Shown here piece by piece: positions 52,693 to 63,145 of a DNA stretch of 64,000 bases. This DNA comes from Maylandia zebra. Taxonomy: Eukaryota > Chordata > Actinopteri > Cichliformes > Cichlidae. Within the stretch, counting starts at the first letter, position 1, and each line of letters starts with the position of its first letter. Below the pieces are notes generated by a model. That model was not told the DNA's origin. It saw nothing but the letters and a program-made list of their open reading frames with translations, and did not search any database. Made by a program: the position numbers and the translations under genes. The DNA is taken from the NCBI RefSeq assembly GCF_041146795.1, contig NC_135170.1, positions 22,314,033 through 22,378,032 on the forward strand, written 5' to 3'.

Positions 52693-55600
52693 TTATTCCT
52701 CAATAAGCCTTCTGGGCTTGGAAACAATACGTCCACTCGCAGTTTTGGGTGGGGAACTTGGAAACTCTGTGGGAGTGACATTTGTACTTTGCATGTCCAT
52801 CTCACTTTGTCCCTGTGTTTCATCACACTCATTTTGCTGTGTTACATTTTGATTGTCCCTTGACTGCCTTAGAAACTTTCTGTTCCTTCTATATGTCTGT
52901 CCATCAGGCATCTGAACAACATAAGATCTTGGATGTTCAGATAAACCTGTCACCTGAGCTGGATTCCATACGCCCTGTTGCCACATTCTGACAGTGTCAC
53001 CAACCTGCAGTTGCTTAAGTGCTTTGGTTCCTTGGTTAAAGTATTCTCTCTGTTTCTGTTGTCTTGTTTCTAACAACTGCTGCACTGTCTTAGTGACCAT
53101 GTGAGGTTTCAATCCTTGCGATGTCGGTGGAAGTATTGTTCTTATGCGTCGACCCATTAGCAGCTGGGCTGGTGACGCTCCAATGTCCTCCAACGGTGTA
53201 CTCCTCAGATTTATTAATGATAGATACGGGTCATTCCCCTCAGCTTTTGCCTTTTTTAACAAGAGTTTCACTGTTTGTACTCCTCTCTCTGCCATTCCGT
53301 TTGACTGTGCATGGTGGGGGCTCGTAGTGTTGTGACAAAACTCCCACTCTTTTGCAAAGTCTTGGAATTCACGGGAGCTGAACTGTGGTCTGTTGTCTGA
53401 AATCACCGTTTCAGGAATCCCGTGTCTGGCAAATTGTGACTTAAGATGAGTGATAACTGTTGCACTTCTTGTGTCTGACTTCAGCCACTCAACCTCAATG
53501 AACTTGGAATAGTAATCCACTAAGAGGAGATATTCCTGCTGGTCAAAAGTAAGTACACCTATCTTCTGCCAAGGTCTTTCAGGAACACTATGTGGATGTA
53601 GTGGTTCTTTGTTCTGTCGTTTCTGGTGAGTACTGCACACATCACAGCAGTTCACCATCTCTGTGATACTCTGTGACATTCCAGGCCAAAAGGGTACTTC
53701 TCTCGCTCTGCGTCGGCAGCTTTCAATACCCAAGTGACCCTCGTGAATGCGCTTTAGCATTTCTGCTCTCAGTGCTGCAGGAACAATAAGCTGCTCTCCT
53801 TTGAACAGAACTCCATCCACTACTGAAATTTGTTCCCTGTAATTCCAATACACTTGGATTTCTGTTGCAGCTTGGTTTCTTGTTTCTGGCCATCCATCCA
53901 GAACTGTCTCTGTAAGTTTAGTCAGTGTCATATCATTCCTTGTTTCCTTTCTGAATTCCTTTAGTTTTGCACTTGTCACAGGTAAGTTGGAAATTACCAT
54001 GTGCACCTGGTCTTCTATCTCATTATCAGATGAGCTGGTCACTGGCAAATATGCTCTGGATAATGTGTCTGCGATGTACATTTCACTTCCTGGCTTGTGC
54101 TGTACTTGTACCTGATATTTTTGCAGTCTCATTAGGAGTCTCTGTATTCTTGCTGGAGCACTGCTCAACGGCTTTTTCATTATCACTTCTAGTGGTTTGT
54201 GATCTGACTCCACATTCACTTCTCTGCCATACACATACTGATGGAAACGCTCTGCACCAAACACAATTGCCAACATCTCCTTTTCTATTTGTGCATAACG
54301 CTGTTCAGTCTCTGTTAATGAGCGTGATGCATAAGCAACTGGCTTGCCATCTTGTAGTAAGACAGCACCGAGTCCACTTTTAGAAGCATCGACAGATAGT
54401 GTTACTGGAAGCTGTACATCGTAGTATCTGAGCACAGGAGCTTCAGTAAGAATTGTTTTCAATTTGTTGAATGCGTGCTGATGCTCACCTTCCCACTGCC
54501 ATGCAACATCATCTCTGGTAAGGCCGCGTAATGGCTCTGTGTGTTGTGACATGTTTGGAATGAACTTTGCTAGGTATGTCACCATACCCAGAAATCGCTC
54601 CACATCTTTTTTGCACTCTGGTGTAGGCATTTTCTTTACTGCCTCTATCTTGCTCTGATCTGGTTTCAAACCATCTGCCGAGAAGATGTGGCCAAGGTAT
54701 TTAATTTCCTCCAGGCCTACCTTGCATTTGTCCTTGTTCAGCTTAAAATTTTTTGCTCTTGCTCTCTCCAGCACTTGCCTCAGTCTGTCGTCATGCTGTA
54801 CTTTAGTCTCTCCCCAGATCAAAAGGTCGTCTATGTATGTCTCGACGCCATCAATCCCCTCAAACAGCTGCCTCACCGTCCTGTGGAATACTTCTGGAGC
54901 TGAATTAATTCCAAAAGGCAGGCGAAGGAATCTGTAACAACCAAAAGGTGTGTTGAATGTACAGAGACGAGAGCTGGCTTCATCCAATTTAAGTTGCCAA
55001 AATCCTGAGCTTGCGTCCAGCACAGTGAAGTATTTGGCCTTTGCCAGTCGGCTCGTTATCTCTTCAACTGTTGGCAACTGGTAGTGCTCTCTCATGACTG
55101 CTGTATTGAGATCACGAGGATCTAGGCAGACTCTCAGTCGTCCAGTAGCCTTTTCCACAATGACGATTGGATTTACCCACTGGGTAGGCTCTTCAATTTT
55201 TGTAATCACCTCCATTTTTTCCATTCTGTCCAGTTCTACTTTGAGTTTTTCTTTGAAGATGTCCATTTCATCACTTTTATTCAGTGCCATCACTCTCTTG
55301 ATGAGTCCCATTTCTTCACATGTTTGAATTCCCAGAATTGGCTTGGTTTCTGATTTTACGACAATGAACTCCAAAGCAAAACTTTTCTTTTTGTATTTCA
55401 CTGCCCAAGTGCACTTTCCTTTAACTGCTATTTTGTCTCCGGTGTATGTTGACAACCTGACATTTGTGGGTCTAAGCATTTGCTTATTTCCTATTCTTCG
55501 TAGTAGACTGTAGGGAACCACATTGGCTTGTGCACCAGTATCAAGTTTGAATTTCACAGGTTTATGGCCAACTTTTATTTCTACAGTCCATTCATCTGTT

Positions 55601-56463
55601 TGTGTCCGTGTTTTTGCATTTACAGCCCCAATGAACAGACTTACCTGCTGATCCGTGGCTTCATCGGCGACAGTGTGCACTTTTCTCGATCTACACATTC
55701 TGGCAAAGTGATTCATTTTCCCGCAGTTCTTGCACTGTTTGCCATAAGCAGGGCATTGGCGTGATGCATGCTTAGTTCCACATCGTTTGCAATTAAACGT
55801 GCTTGCTTGGTCTTTGTCGTTCGGTTTCATCTTACTTTGTCTGTCTTTTTTGCTTGTCTGCTTATGTCTCACTGCATCTCCGTCTTTACTTTCATGTGCA
55901 GAGACTTGAGCATTGCGATCCTCCTCATGCATTTGCTTGATTTGAGCTTTTGTGGTCTCAGCTGCAATGCAAAGCTGAACTACTTTTTCGAGAGTAATAT
56001 CATCTTCTCTTAACAGCCTTTCTCTCATTGCATCCGATGTAATTCCACACACTACGCGATCTCTGATGAGGGATTCTTGCAGTTGTCCAAATTCACATGA
56101 CTTGGCCCTTAGCTTTAGCTCCGTGATGTACTGGCTAATTGGCATATCCCCTTGCACACACGTGAAAAACTTGTACCTTTCATAGGTTATGTTCTTCTTT
56201 GGGCTACAGTATTCCTCAAATTTCTCCATTATTTTCGTCAGCTTATGCTCATCACCATTTTCCGCAAACGTGAAGGTATTGTACACTTCAACCGCTTCCT
56301 CTCCAGCAACGTGAAGAAATAGTGAAGACTGTACCTCGGGTGGCTTGCTAGCACCTCTTGTAGCCGCTAGATACAGCTCGAACCGTTGCCAAAACCGTCT
56401 CCAATTTTCCGAGAGGTTCCCTGGCAGCAAATCAAGTCCAGCTGGCGGCTTAAGCCCTTCCAT
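52693..56463 (-). CDS. Gypsy gag-pol polyprotein
   Basis: A single 1,256-codon ORF without stops. Domains: gag; zinc knuckles CKRC...C and CKNCGKMNHFARMC at about 224-258; aspartic protease with DTGA near 306; reverse transcriptase with FGINSAPEVFHRT and YIDD near 541; RNase H (SVDASKSGLGAVLL near 686); integrase with an HHCC finger (HEGHLGIE ... CCDVC) near 906-940; and SDNRPQF followed by AER with 35-residue spacing (about 1023-1059). The fusion of gag and pol and this overall style resemble the K02A2.6-like (Mag-type) group. The first aspartate of the integrase triad is not visible at its expected place and the usual SDNGP is SDNRP, so integrase activity is doubtful. Confidence 0.9.
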   Translation of the reverse strand: MEGLKPPAGLDLLPGNLSENWRRFWQRFELYLAATRGASKPPEVQSSLFLHVAGEEAVEVYNTFTFAENGDEHKLTKIMEKFEEYCSPKKNITYERYKFFTCVQGDMPISQYITELKLRAKSCEFGQLQESLIRDRVVCGITSDAMRERLLREDDITLEKVVQLCIAAETTKAQIKQMHEEDRNAQVSAHESKDGDAVRHKQTSKKDRQSKMKPNDKDQASTFNCKRCGTKHASRQCPAYGKQCKNCGKMNHFARMCRSRKVHTVADEATDQQVSLFIGAVNAKTRTQTDEWTVEIKVGHKPVKFKLDTGAQANVVPYSLLRRIGNKQMLRPTNVRLSTYTGDKIAVKGKCTWAVKYKKKSFALEFIVVKSETKPILGIQTCEEMGLIKRVMALNKSDEMDIFKEKLKVELDRMEKMEVITKIEEPTQWVNPIVIVEKATGRLRVCLDPRDLNTAVMREHYQLPTVEEITSRLAKAKYFTVLDASSGFWQLKLDEASSRLCTFNTPFGCYRFLRLPFGINSAPEVFHRTVRQLFEGIDGVETYIDDLLIWGETKVQHDDRLRQVLERARAKNFKLNKDKCKVGLEEIKYLGHIFSADGLKPDQSKIEAVKKMPTPECKKDVERFLGMVTYLAKFIPNMSQHTEPLRGLTRDDVAWQWEGEHQHAFNKLKTILTEAPVLRYYDVQLPVTLSVDASKSGLGAVLLQDGKPVAYASRSLTETEQRYAQIEKEMLAIVFGAERFHQYVYGREVNVESDHKPLEVIMKKPLSSAPARIQRLLMRLQKYQVQVQHKPGSEMYIADTLSRAYLPVTSSSDNEIEDQVHMVISNLPVTSAKLKEFRKETRNDMTLTKLTETVLDGWPETRNQAATEIQVYWNYREQISVVDGVLFKGEQLIVPAALRAEMLKRIHEGHLGIESCRRRAREVPFWPGMSQSITEMVNCCDVCSTHQKRQNKEPLHPHSVPERPWQKIGVLTFDQQEYLLLVDYYSKFIEVEWLKSDTRSATVITHLKSQFARHGIPETVISDNRPQFSSREFQDFAKEWEFCHNTTSPHHAQSNGMAERGVQTVKLLLKKAKAEGNDPYLSLINLRSTPLEDIGASPAQLLMGRRIRTILPPTSQGLKPHMVTKTVQQLLETRQQKQREYFNQGTKALKQLQVGDTVRMWQQGVWNPAQVTGLSEHPRSYVVQMPDGQTYRRNRKFLRQSRDNQNVTQQNECDETQGQSEMDMQSTNVTPTEFPSSPPKTASGRIVSKPRRLIEE

Positions 56464-56509
56464 GTGTGCGACACTCTTCTATAGCCTTATCAGTTCACTT
56501 CTGACACCA

Positions 56510-56649
56510 TGTTAGGATATTGCTTCAGGGAGCAGACATGACACCGTCTTAGGTTTTAGCCATCACTTTTTTATTGTCTCCACACCACCCTCCGGTGGCT
56601 TCCACATGAACTGCACCTTAAACAACAACTGTTTACTCATATCATGACA
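56510..56649 (-). repeat. 5' LTR of the Gypsy element
   Basis: 140 bp, directly followed by the tRNA-Leu-type primer-binding site. The only difference that I noticed from the 3' LTR is at about position 32 of the plus-strand reading (GACATGACACC against GACATGAAACC). Confidence 0.92.
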
Positions 56650-57186
56650 GGTGTTTACATTGATGGTTCTTTTAAATTGAATAAGCAGGTGAGTGCAGTA
56701 GTTCAGTCCTGTTTTTTTCAGTTAAGACAGCTAGCCAAGGTAAAGCCATACCTTCCGGCTAACGTCTTTGAGCGTGTTATTCACCTTTTTCTTACTTGCA
56801 GATTGGACTACTGCAATTCATTGTATTATGGTCTAGATCAGGCCACCATCCATCGTCTTCAGATGGTTCAAAATGCTGCTGCTCGCCTGCTAACTGGTAC
56901 CAAACGGAGAGAGCATATAACCCCAGTTTTAGCTTCTTTACACTGGCTTCCTGTCTCCTACAGGATCCAATTTAAACTTCTACTTTTTGTTTTTAAGTCA
57001 CTTAATGCCCGAGCCCCTCCTTACCTGTCTCAATTCAATTCTTTATTTATTTGTCACATGTAGTTATAGCTGGTACAACATACAGTGAAATGTTTTTTCT
57101 GGCTAAAAAAGTACTCCCCCCGACTGTGCAAACATGCTAAAAAAGATTTTACATAAAACTAAGAAAAAAAGGGAAAGAAACAAAAG

Positions 57187-57222
57187 TTAAAAGTAAAAAA
57201 AAAAAAAAAAAAAAAATATATG

Positions 57223-57263
<41 letters not shown>
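57187..57263. repeat. Poly-A and (AT)n microsatellite
   Basis: About 27 A residues, a short TATATGTTTTTATA link, then about 18 AT units in the 3' UTR of the CR1-type LINE. Confidence 0.9.
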
Positions 57264-57266
<3 letters not shown>

Positions 57267-57459
57267 CAATGTAAAAGTCCATATGTTTGTGCTTATAAGT
57301 ATATATCCATGACGTGCAAGATATTGCACTGTAATGATTTGAATAAAAAAACTATAAAAATATACATATTTACATAGTACAGATGTATATAATAAGGTAC
57401 GGATAAGGTTCAGAGAAAAAAGTAAAGTGCAAATTATGTACTGTGTGTGAGATTGTCCA

Positions 57460-58608
57460 TCATGTTGTCCGGTTTGTGTTTTGGTTGAGGAGTCTCACTG
57501 TTTGTGGGTAAAAACTCCTCCTGAACCTTTCTGTTCTTGTTTTCAGGCTACAGAGGCGCTTCCCTGACCTCAGTGGCCTGAACAGTTTGTGGGCGGGATG
57601 GCTGGAGTCCCTAATGATCCTGATGGCCCTGGATCTGCACCTTTCAGCATAGATGTCCTGCAGTGCTGGTAGAGGTGTTCCCATAGTGCGTTCAGCTGTG
57701 CGCACAACCCTCTGCAGGGCTTTCTGTTGCTGTACTGTGCAGTTCCCGTACCACACCATGATGTTGTTGCACAGGATGCTCTCAATGACACCAGTGTAGA
57801 ATCTCCTCTGTATATTCTCGGAGATCTTAAACCTCTTTAGACGCCTCAGGTGATAGAGGCGCTGTCTGCCTTTACTAATGAGGAAGTCCGTATGTGTACT
57901 CCAAGTGAGGTCCTCGTTGATGTGGACACCGAGGTATTTGAAGTTGGAGACTCTCTCCACAGGGGTTCCATTGATCTGAATTGGGGTGTGAGTTTTCTCA
58001 CCTCTCTGTTTTCTGAAGTCAATCACCATCTCCTTTGTTTTGCTGATGTTCATGGAGAGGTGATTTGCCTCACACCACTTTGCTAGTCCATCCACCTCAC
58101 TCTGGTAGGCCCTCTCGTCGTTCCCAGAGATGAGTCCCACCACCACTGTGTCGTCAGCAAACTTCACAATGGAGTTAGTGGGGTGTCTGGCCGTGCAGTC
58201 CGCGGTGTAGAGGGAGTAGAGAAGGGGGCTCAGTACACATCCCTGGGGGGCCCCTATGTTCAATGAGAGTGTATGGGAGTATACATCCCCTATTCTCACT
58301 GACTGTGGTCTCGCGGTCAGGAAGCTATGAATCCACCTGCACAAAGATGTACTGAATCCCAGATCTTGGAGCTTACCCGAGAGGGTGTGGGGCACTATGG
58401 TGTTGAATGCTGAGCTGTAATCTATAAACAGCATTCTCACATAGTTCCCACATCCCTCATCTAGATGGCTCAGTGTGGTATGCAGGACCTGTGCTACAGC
58501 ATCTCCGGTAGATCTGTTTGTCCGGTATGCAAACTGCAGTGAGTCGAAGTCGGGAGGAAGGAGGGAACTGATGAAGGGTTTCATGAGCCTCTCAAAACAC
58601 TTCATCAC
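57460..58608 (-). pseudogene. CR1/Rex1-type reverse transcriptase, C-terminal 382 codons
   Basis: Open frame with [20 protein letters not shown] (block A), [20 protein letters not shown], and [12 protein letters not shown] (catalytic FADD). The later part is typical of CR1-type ORF2: [31 protein letters not shown], and [20 protein letters not shown]. It is open but lacks the 5' half of ORF2, so it cannot act alone. Confidence 0.8.
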
Positions 58609-59108
58609 TACAGATGTTAGGGCTACTGGGCGATAATCATTTGTCTGAGCTCCTCTCTGCCTATGCTCCAGGAAAAACCACGAGGTCTAGCTCAAAACTA
58701 ATGTTGTCCATCCCACGGACTAACCTCAAATCCCGTGGTGATAGATCCTTCTCTGTGGCAGGTCCCAGACTTTGGAATAGTCTCCCCTTAAATATTAGAT
58801 CTGCACAAACACTTGAGCAATTTAAATCTTTACTAAAGACACATTTCTATGCCCTGGCTTTTAACACACTATGACCCAAGCATTTTGGTCTTATTTGAAT
58901 TAGTTTAGTTATTGTTTTAATTCTTTTACTGTCCGTTTATTGTTTTTTATTGTTATTATTGTATTACATTGTTGCTTCATAGGTACAGAGAAAAACCCAA
59001 CAATCATATGACCCCCTATGAGCAAGCACTTTGGCGACAGTGGGAAGGAAAAACTCCCTTTTAACAGGAAGAAACCTCCAGCAGAACCAGGCTCAGGGAG
59101 GGGCGGCC

Positions 59109-59550
59109 ATCAAATTGGAGTCTATTAGATAGATATGATACAAACCATTGCAGTGCAGTACCTGTAATACCTACAGCATGTTCTAATCGCTCTAATAGGA
59201 TATTATGGTCGACAGTATCGAATGCTGCACTGAGGTCTAGCAGGAAAAGCACAGAGATGAGTCCACTGTCAGAGGCCATAAGAAGATCATTTGTAACCTT
59301 CACTAAAGCTGTTTCTGTGCTGTGATGAGCTCTGAAACCTGACTGAAACTCTTCAAATAAACCATTCCTCTGCAGATGATCTGTTAGCTGTTTGACAACT
59401 ACTCTTTAAAGGATTTTCGATATGAAAGGAACGTTGGAGATTGGCCTATAATTAGCTAAGACTGCTGGGTCTAGAGATGGCTTTTTGAGTAAAGGTTTAA
59501 CTACAGCCAGCTTGAAGGCCTGTGGTACATAGCCGATTATTAGAGATAGG
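59109..59550 (-). pseudogene. L2-clade LINE reverse transcriptase N-terminal fragment, inverted
   Basis: The minus strand reads [20 protein letters not shown], then [17 protein letters not shown], a TAA stop at about 59406-59408, FQSGFRAHHSTETALVKVTN and LLDLSAAFDTVDHNILLERL. This is the classic L2 reverse transcriptase start. It abuts the 3' UTR of the plus-strand L2 at 59108 in opposite orientation, so it is a separate or rearranged copy. Confidence 0.75.
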
Positions 59551-59552
59551 TT

Positions 59553-59735
59553 GTAGTGATGGGTCGTTCGCGAACGAAATGGCTCTTAGAGCCGGCTCTT
59601 TGACGTGAACGACGCGAGCCAGCTCCTTATCGCGAGCCGTCACGTGGGTTTTTTTTTTCTTTCTCTCACCCTCTCTCTCTCTCTCTCTCTCGCACTTTTT
59701 TTCCGCTTCACTTCGCACCTGAGCCTTGTGCTTTA
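59553..59735. mobile_element. Probable hAT-type end, split by the Harbinger element
   Basis: It starts GTGATGGGTCGTTCGCGAAC and continues with repeated GAGCCGGCTC/GCGAGCC motifs, then a CT-rich tract (59650-59700). The Harbinger insertion at 59736 interrupts it. About 63303-63420, which follows the Harbinger element, may be its continuation. The far terminus was not found, so this is tentative. Confidence 0.4.
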
Positions 59736-60106
59736 CGGTGTGTTCACACCGAACGCGATGGACGCGAATAGAGCGTCAGGTTTACATGTAAAGTCAATGG
59801 AAAGGCGCGATGACGCGCGATTGCGGGTCCCGCGAAAATTCGGAAGCAGATTTGCGTCGCGAAAACGCCAAAACGCGTGAAACGCGCGTCAGTGTAGCGC
59901 GTCTGGCGCGTTTGACTCGCGAATAAAACCACGCGCGTGAGTTTTTGTGTTGCATTTTGTGCATACGCGCGTTTCGCGTCTACCGCTCGAGTTGGAAAAA
60001 TCTGAACTCCAGCGTCAAATCGCGCCGCGACAACCAATCAGGAGCCTGGTGACGTGGCTGTTACCTAGGTCAAAGGGGCAGATCCAGCCAAAGCCTTTCA
60101 TACTTC

Positions 60107-61344
60107 AATGGAGGGGAAGGCTAATCAATGCGGTAGCAAACAACTCGGAGCTGTACAACACCAGCTGCTTTCAGTACCGAGACAGGAATAAAAAGGACCG
60201 AGCTTGGAGGAAGATATGTGAAGAGATCAGGCAACCTGGTAAGTTCATTCATTTCTCTTTTGAAAGTTTTCACTGACCCGGGAAGCCGCACAAAAGCTAG
60301 CAAGCCACCGCTATTTTCCCACTGACGTACAAATACCGTTCTGCTTTTATGCATGTTGTCATTTAGGAATATATTTTATTGCTTATTAATAAACAGCACA
60401 CAGTGGTCCCGCTGTTCATCCGTCACTGCTTTGCTTTTTCGCTGATTTTTTATTGCACAGTACAGCATTGCATTCTGCAGCCTGATTGACAAATCTCCTG
60501 CGCTTGCCAAATTTATCACGTTTGGTTTTGATAACCATCGCGTCCAATAGAAAAAACAGCACAAAAACACCCATAACTATGAGCCTCATTCGGAAATAGA
60601 CACCTGCACCGTGAGGGAAAAAGGTGCATGAAAGTGGCGGGCAGATGAAGACAAACCGCGGCATAATAATACTTTTACGTTTTGCAATCTACAAAGGTTT
60701 GCACTTTGAGAATCAATTGTGAGAACTGTGACCAGGGGCTAGTTATTCTGAGAACCCCTGCAATAAATGAGGGACCACTGTCTACTCTACGATTATTATA
60801 TCCAACCTGTTAACATTTAATACTGTATTGATAGAACCAACTGATTCTGCAGCAGAGCATCCCCAGTCCCTGAGCTCCTGCTGCTGCACCCACAGATATG
60901 TACAGCAAGCACTGATACCTTTTTAGTCGGTGGGATTCCCTTGTGATCACCTTTACTAAATATCTACAACCAATCTGATTATATCCTGTTATTGTTTTTT
61001 TTTTTTTTTTTCAATGTTGAAATTAAAATCTAGTAGCAGCCTTCTCATTTCTTTGTGTTTTGTGCTGTTTTACAGGCCCACAGAGGAGGACGGCTCCGAG
61101 GCAGATGAGGGACGGGTCCCAGGACGGTCCATCGGTGGTGGAGCTGGCCATCCTGGAGTCCCTGAAGAGGCCACACCAGTCTCCAATGGAGCATTTCCTC
61201 CTCAGCCTTGTTCCTGCTCTGGAGAGCAGCTGGTCCTTTTTATTCCTGTCTCTCTGTAAATACTTATATTTTATATATTTATGTTTAATGTTTTTCTGTT
61301 TGAGACTTTTAATATTATTTCAAATAAATGTTTATAATGACTAA
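60107..61344 (+). pseudogene. Harbinger MADF-like DNA-binding protein gene
   Basis: The first exon ends at 60238 (CCTG|GTAAGT) and reads RLINAVANNSELYNTSCFQY, then RDRNKKDRAWRKICEEI: a MADF domain. The second exon begins at 61076 after TTTTACAG and joins in phase, containing SVVELAILESLKRPHQSPME and HFLLSLVPALE (BESS-like). The natural start ATG at 60107 is in another frame because of a one-base difference just after it, so the gene is probably broken. In Harbinger elements the partner protein helps bring the transposase to the nucleus and to the ends. Confidence 0.65.
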
Positions 61345-61710
61345 TGTCTCAGTTCTACTACACAGCAAATGTTGGCACACGACTTGACACATGTAGAATT
61401 TATTTCATATTATACTAATGACAAAATATACTGATACAGTGGGATGCAGAAGTTTGGGCAACCTTGTTAATAGACATTATTTTCCTGTATAAATCGTTGG
61501 TTGTTACAATAAAAAATGTCAGTTAAATATCATACAGGAGACACACACAGTGATATTTGAGAAGTGAAAAGAAGTTTACTGGATTTACAGAAAGTGTGCA
61601 ATAATTGTTTAAACAAAATCAAGCAGGTGCATAAATTTGGGCACCACAAAAAAGAAATGAAATGAATATTTAGTGTATATCAATGTGTGTGTCTCCTATA
61701 TGATATATGG
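61345..61710. other. Noncoding middle of the Harbinger element
   Basis: It lies between the MADF-like gene and the transposase remnant. It contains GTGGGATGCAGAAGTTTGGG and TGCATAAATTTGGGCACC, which suggests a small mariner/Tc-like MITE insertion, but I could not fix its ends. Confidence 0.35.
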
Positions 61711-63145
61711 GGTGCCTTTGTCTGGATGTGCTTCCCATCCAGAGCTTCACAGCACAGAGGAAAGTTCCAGCGCTCCTGGAATCCCTCTGTGATGGACCGC
61801 CAGTCTCCAGGTGAAGGCACAGCCATGAAGTCGTCCACTAGACAGTCCCAGATGGACGTCGCTGCCTGGGGGGTGATCTGGCTCACCGTGGACACACCGA
61901 CTCTGAAACTGAACGCGATGGTCCTGAAGGAGTCCCCGGTGACAAGGAACCTGGACAAAATTGTTCAAAATCAGTATTATGTGTACTGCAGTTACAAAAT
62001 ACATTATTCAAATTCCAAAATACTTTTGTGATGTCAGATATAAATCACAAAACTTAAATCTTACATAAAACATTTTGTAATTATAAGGATAATTACAAAA
62101 TGTATATTAGATAATATCTAAAACAGTTGTGTTTTGTTTTAACTTTAACATATCATAATTTGATTGGTAGCAACTTTCACAACTACAGTGAGCCAATCAC
62201 TCATAATTCCTAAACATGTCAATCAGGTAGGAATGAAGTAAGACATTAATAGAAATAAAGAGTTGTGTGTTGACATGTAGCCCTTTCCTTGCTTAAATCA
62301 TTAATATTTTTGAAAAATTAATCTGTGATAAGACAGCTTATCAAGATAGAACCATGTAACTAGAGATGAACCAAACTGTTCACAGTTTTATCTAACTCTG
62401 TTTTAATAAAGGCTGGTGACCCCTGCTATAGAGTCTGACAGCTGCAGGGATTATATACAAATATTCAACTATCCCAGAATTAAACCAGGTCTAAATAAAA
62501 AGGAGTGAGTATCACTACAAAGGTTAACTCAGTGGTCCTAATGCTACAGTTTGATATCAGCAAACACCGAGCGCATACATTGATGTGACACCACAGCCAT
62601 GCTATCATGCAAACACTGATAACAGCATAAATCGAATTAAATCGGGACTTGATGAGAGTTTCTGAGTATCACTAGAAATATTATAAAGAGTCGTCTCTGT
62701 ACCACAGTTTGCTTTCAGTAAACACCGACAGCATTCACTGTTAGCATAGCACATCCATGTTAGCAGTGTATAACTGGATGGATTAGCATATTAGCACAGA
62801 TATCAATAAAGGACTACCGTATTAAATAGTTTTACTAACCTCAGGCAGACGGACAGGCGCTCTGCAGGTGGGATTGAGCGTCTGTAGTTGGTGTCTAGGC
62901 GGGCGATGCTGGGACCGACGAGGGAAAGCAGGTCCTCAAACTGGCCGACGGTGATAGCGCTGGAATCGGCCGTCATCCAGGCGCAGCTCCTGGAGCAAGT
63001 GGTGAAACTCACCAAACTGCTCATGCCTCTGGAGGACCTGATGGACCCAGGTACAGCGAGGACGTCTTTTACGCTGCTGCTCTGCTCTCCACAGTACATA
63101 GAGAAGGGAGACTCTCTCTTCAAGCGCTAGCTCGATAGCTGCCAT
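61711..63145 (-). pseudogene. Harbinger (HARBI1-type) transposase, broken
   Basis: Exon 1 (63145-62840) starts MAAIELALEERVSLLYVLWR and ends SIPPAERLSVCLR, with a frame change between DDGRFQRY and VGQFEDLLSLVGPSIARL. Exon 2 starts at 61950 and joins in phase: FLVTGDSFRTIAFSFRVGVS, then PLCCEALDGKHIQTKAP, the first part of the DDE domain. The C-terminal half, with the remaining catalytic residues, is missing after about 61711. The element cannot make active transposase. Confidence 0.75.
61951..62839 (-). other. Intron of the Harbinger transposase
   Basis: It is bounded by GTTAGT at 62839 and TTGTCCAG at 61951. It is AT-rich, with no further exon or element seen. Confidence 0.5.

Larger units (their letters stand above)
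52323..56649 (-). mobile_element. Complete Gypsy-type LTR retrotransposon (4.3 kb)
   Basis: It is flanked by GGTGT at 52318-52322 and 56650-56654. The 140-bp LTRs at 52323-52462 and 56510-56649 differ at one position that I noticed, so the insertion is recent. The primer-binding site at 56494-56509 (TGGTGTCAGAAGTGA on the minus strand) directly adjoins the 5' LTR and fits the 3' end of tRNA-Leu. A polypurine tract (poly-A then GGGGGA) lies at 52463-52485. There is one gag-pol ORF and no env. The 230 bp between the ORF and the 3' LTR is noncoding. Confidence 0.92.
57037..58640 (-). mobile_element. CR1-clade (Rex1-like) LINE, 5'-truncated
   Basis: The element runs on the minus strand from about 58640 to a 3' UTR ending near 57037. 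It is inserted in the reverse-transcriptase end of the L2 LINE, interrupting it between YLSQ and LSELLSAY. The 3' UTR contains an A-rich tract and an (AT)n repeat at 57187-57263. The N-terminal endonuclease is missing. Confidence 0.75.
52085..59108 (+). mobile_element. L2-clade LINE split by a Gypsy element and a CR1/Rex1 LINE
   Basis: Three collinear plus-strand segments form one LINE. 52085-52322 reads LRCLDDVKQWLSLNFLKLNE and THVKNLGV. 56650-57036 resumes with VYIDGSFKLNKQ and NAAARLLTGTKRREHITPVL. 58640-59108 continues with LKSRGDRSFSVAGPRLWNSL and the 3' UTR also seen at 4647-4785. The first junction is the Gypsy element with its GGTGT duplication. The second is the minus-strand CR1-type insertion, with TGTCT near both borders. 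Only the C-terminal reverse transcriptase part remains. Confidence 0.75.
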
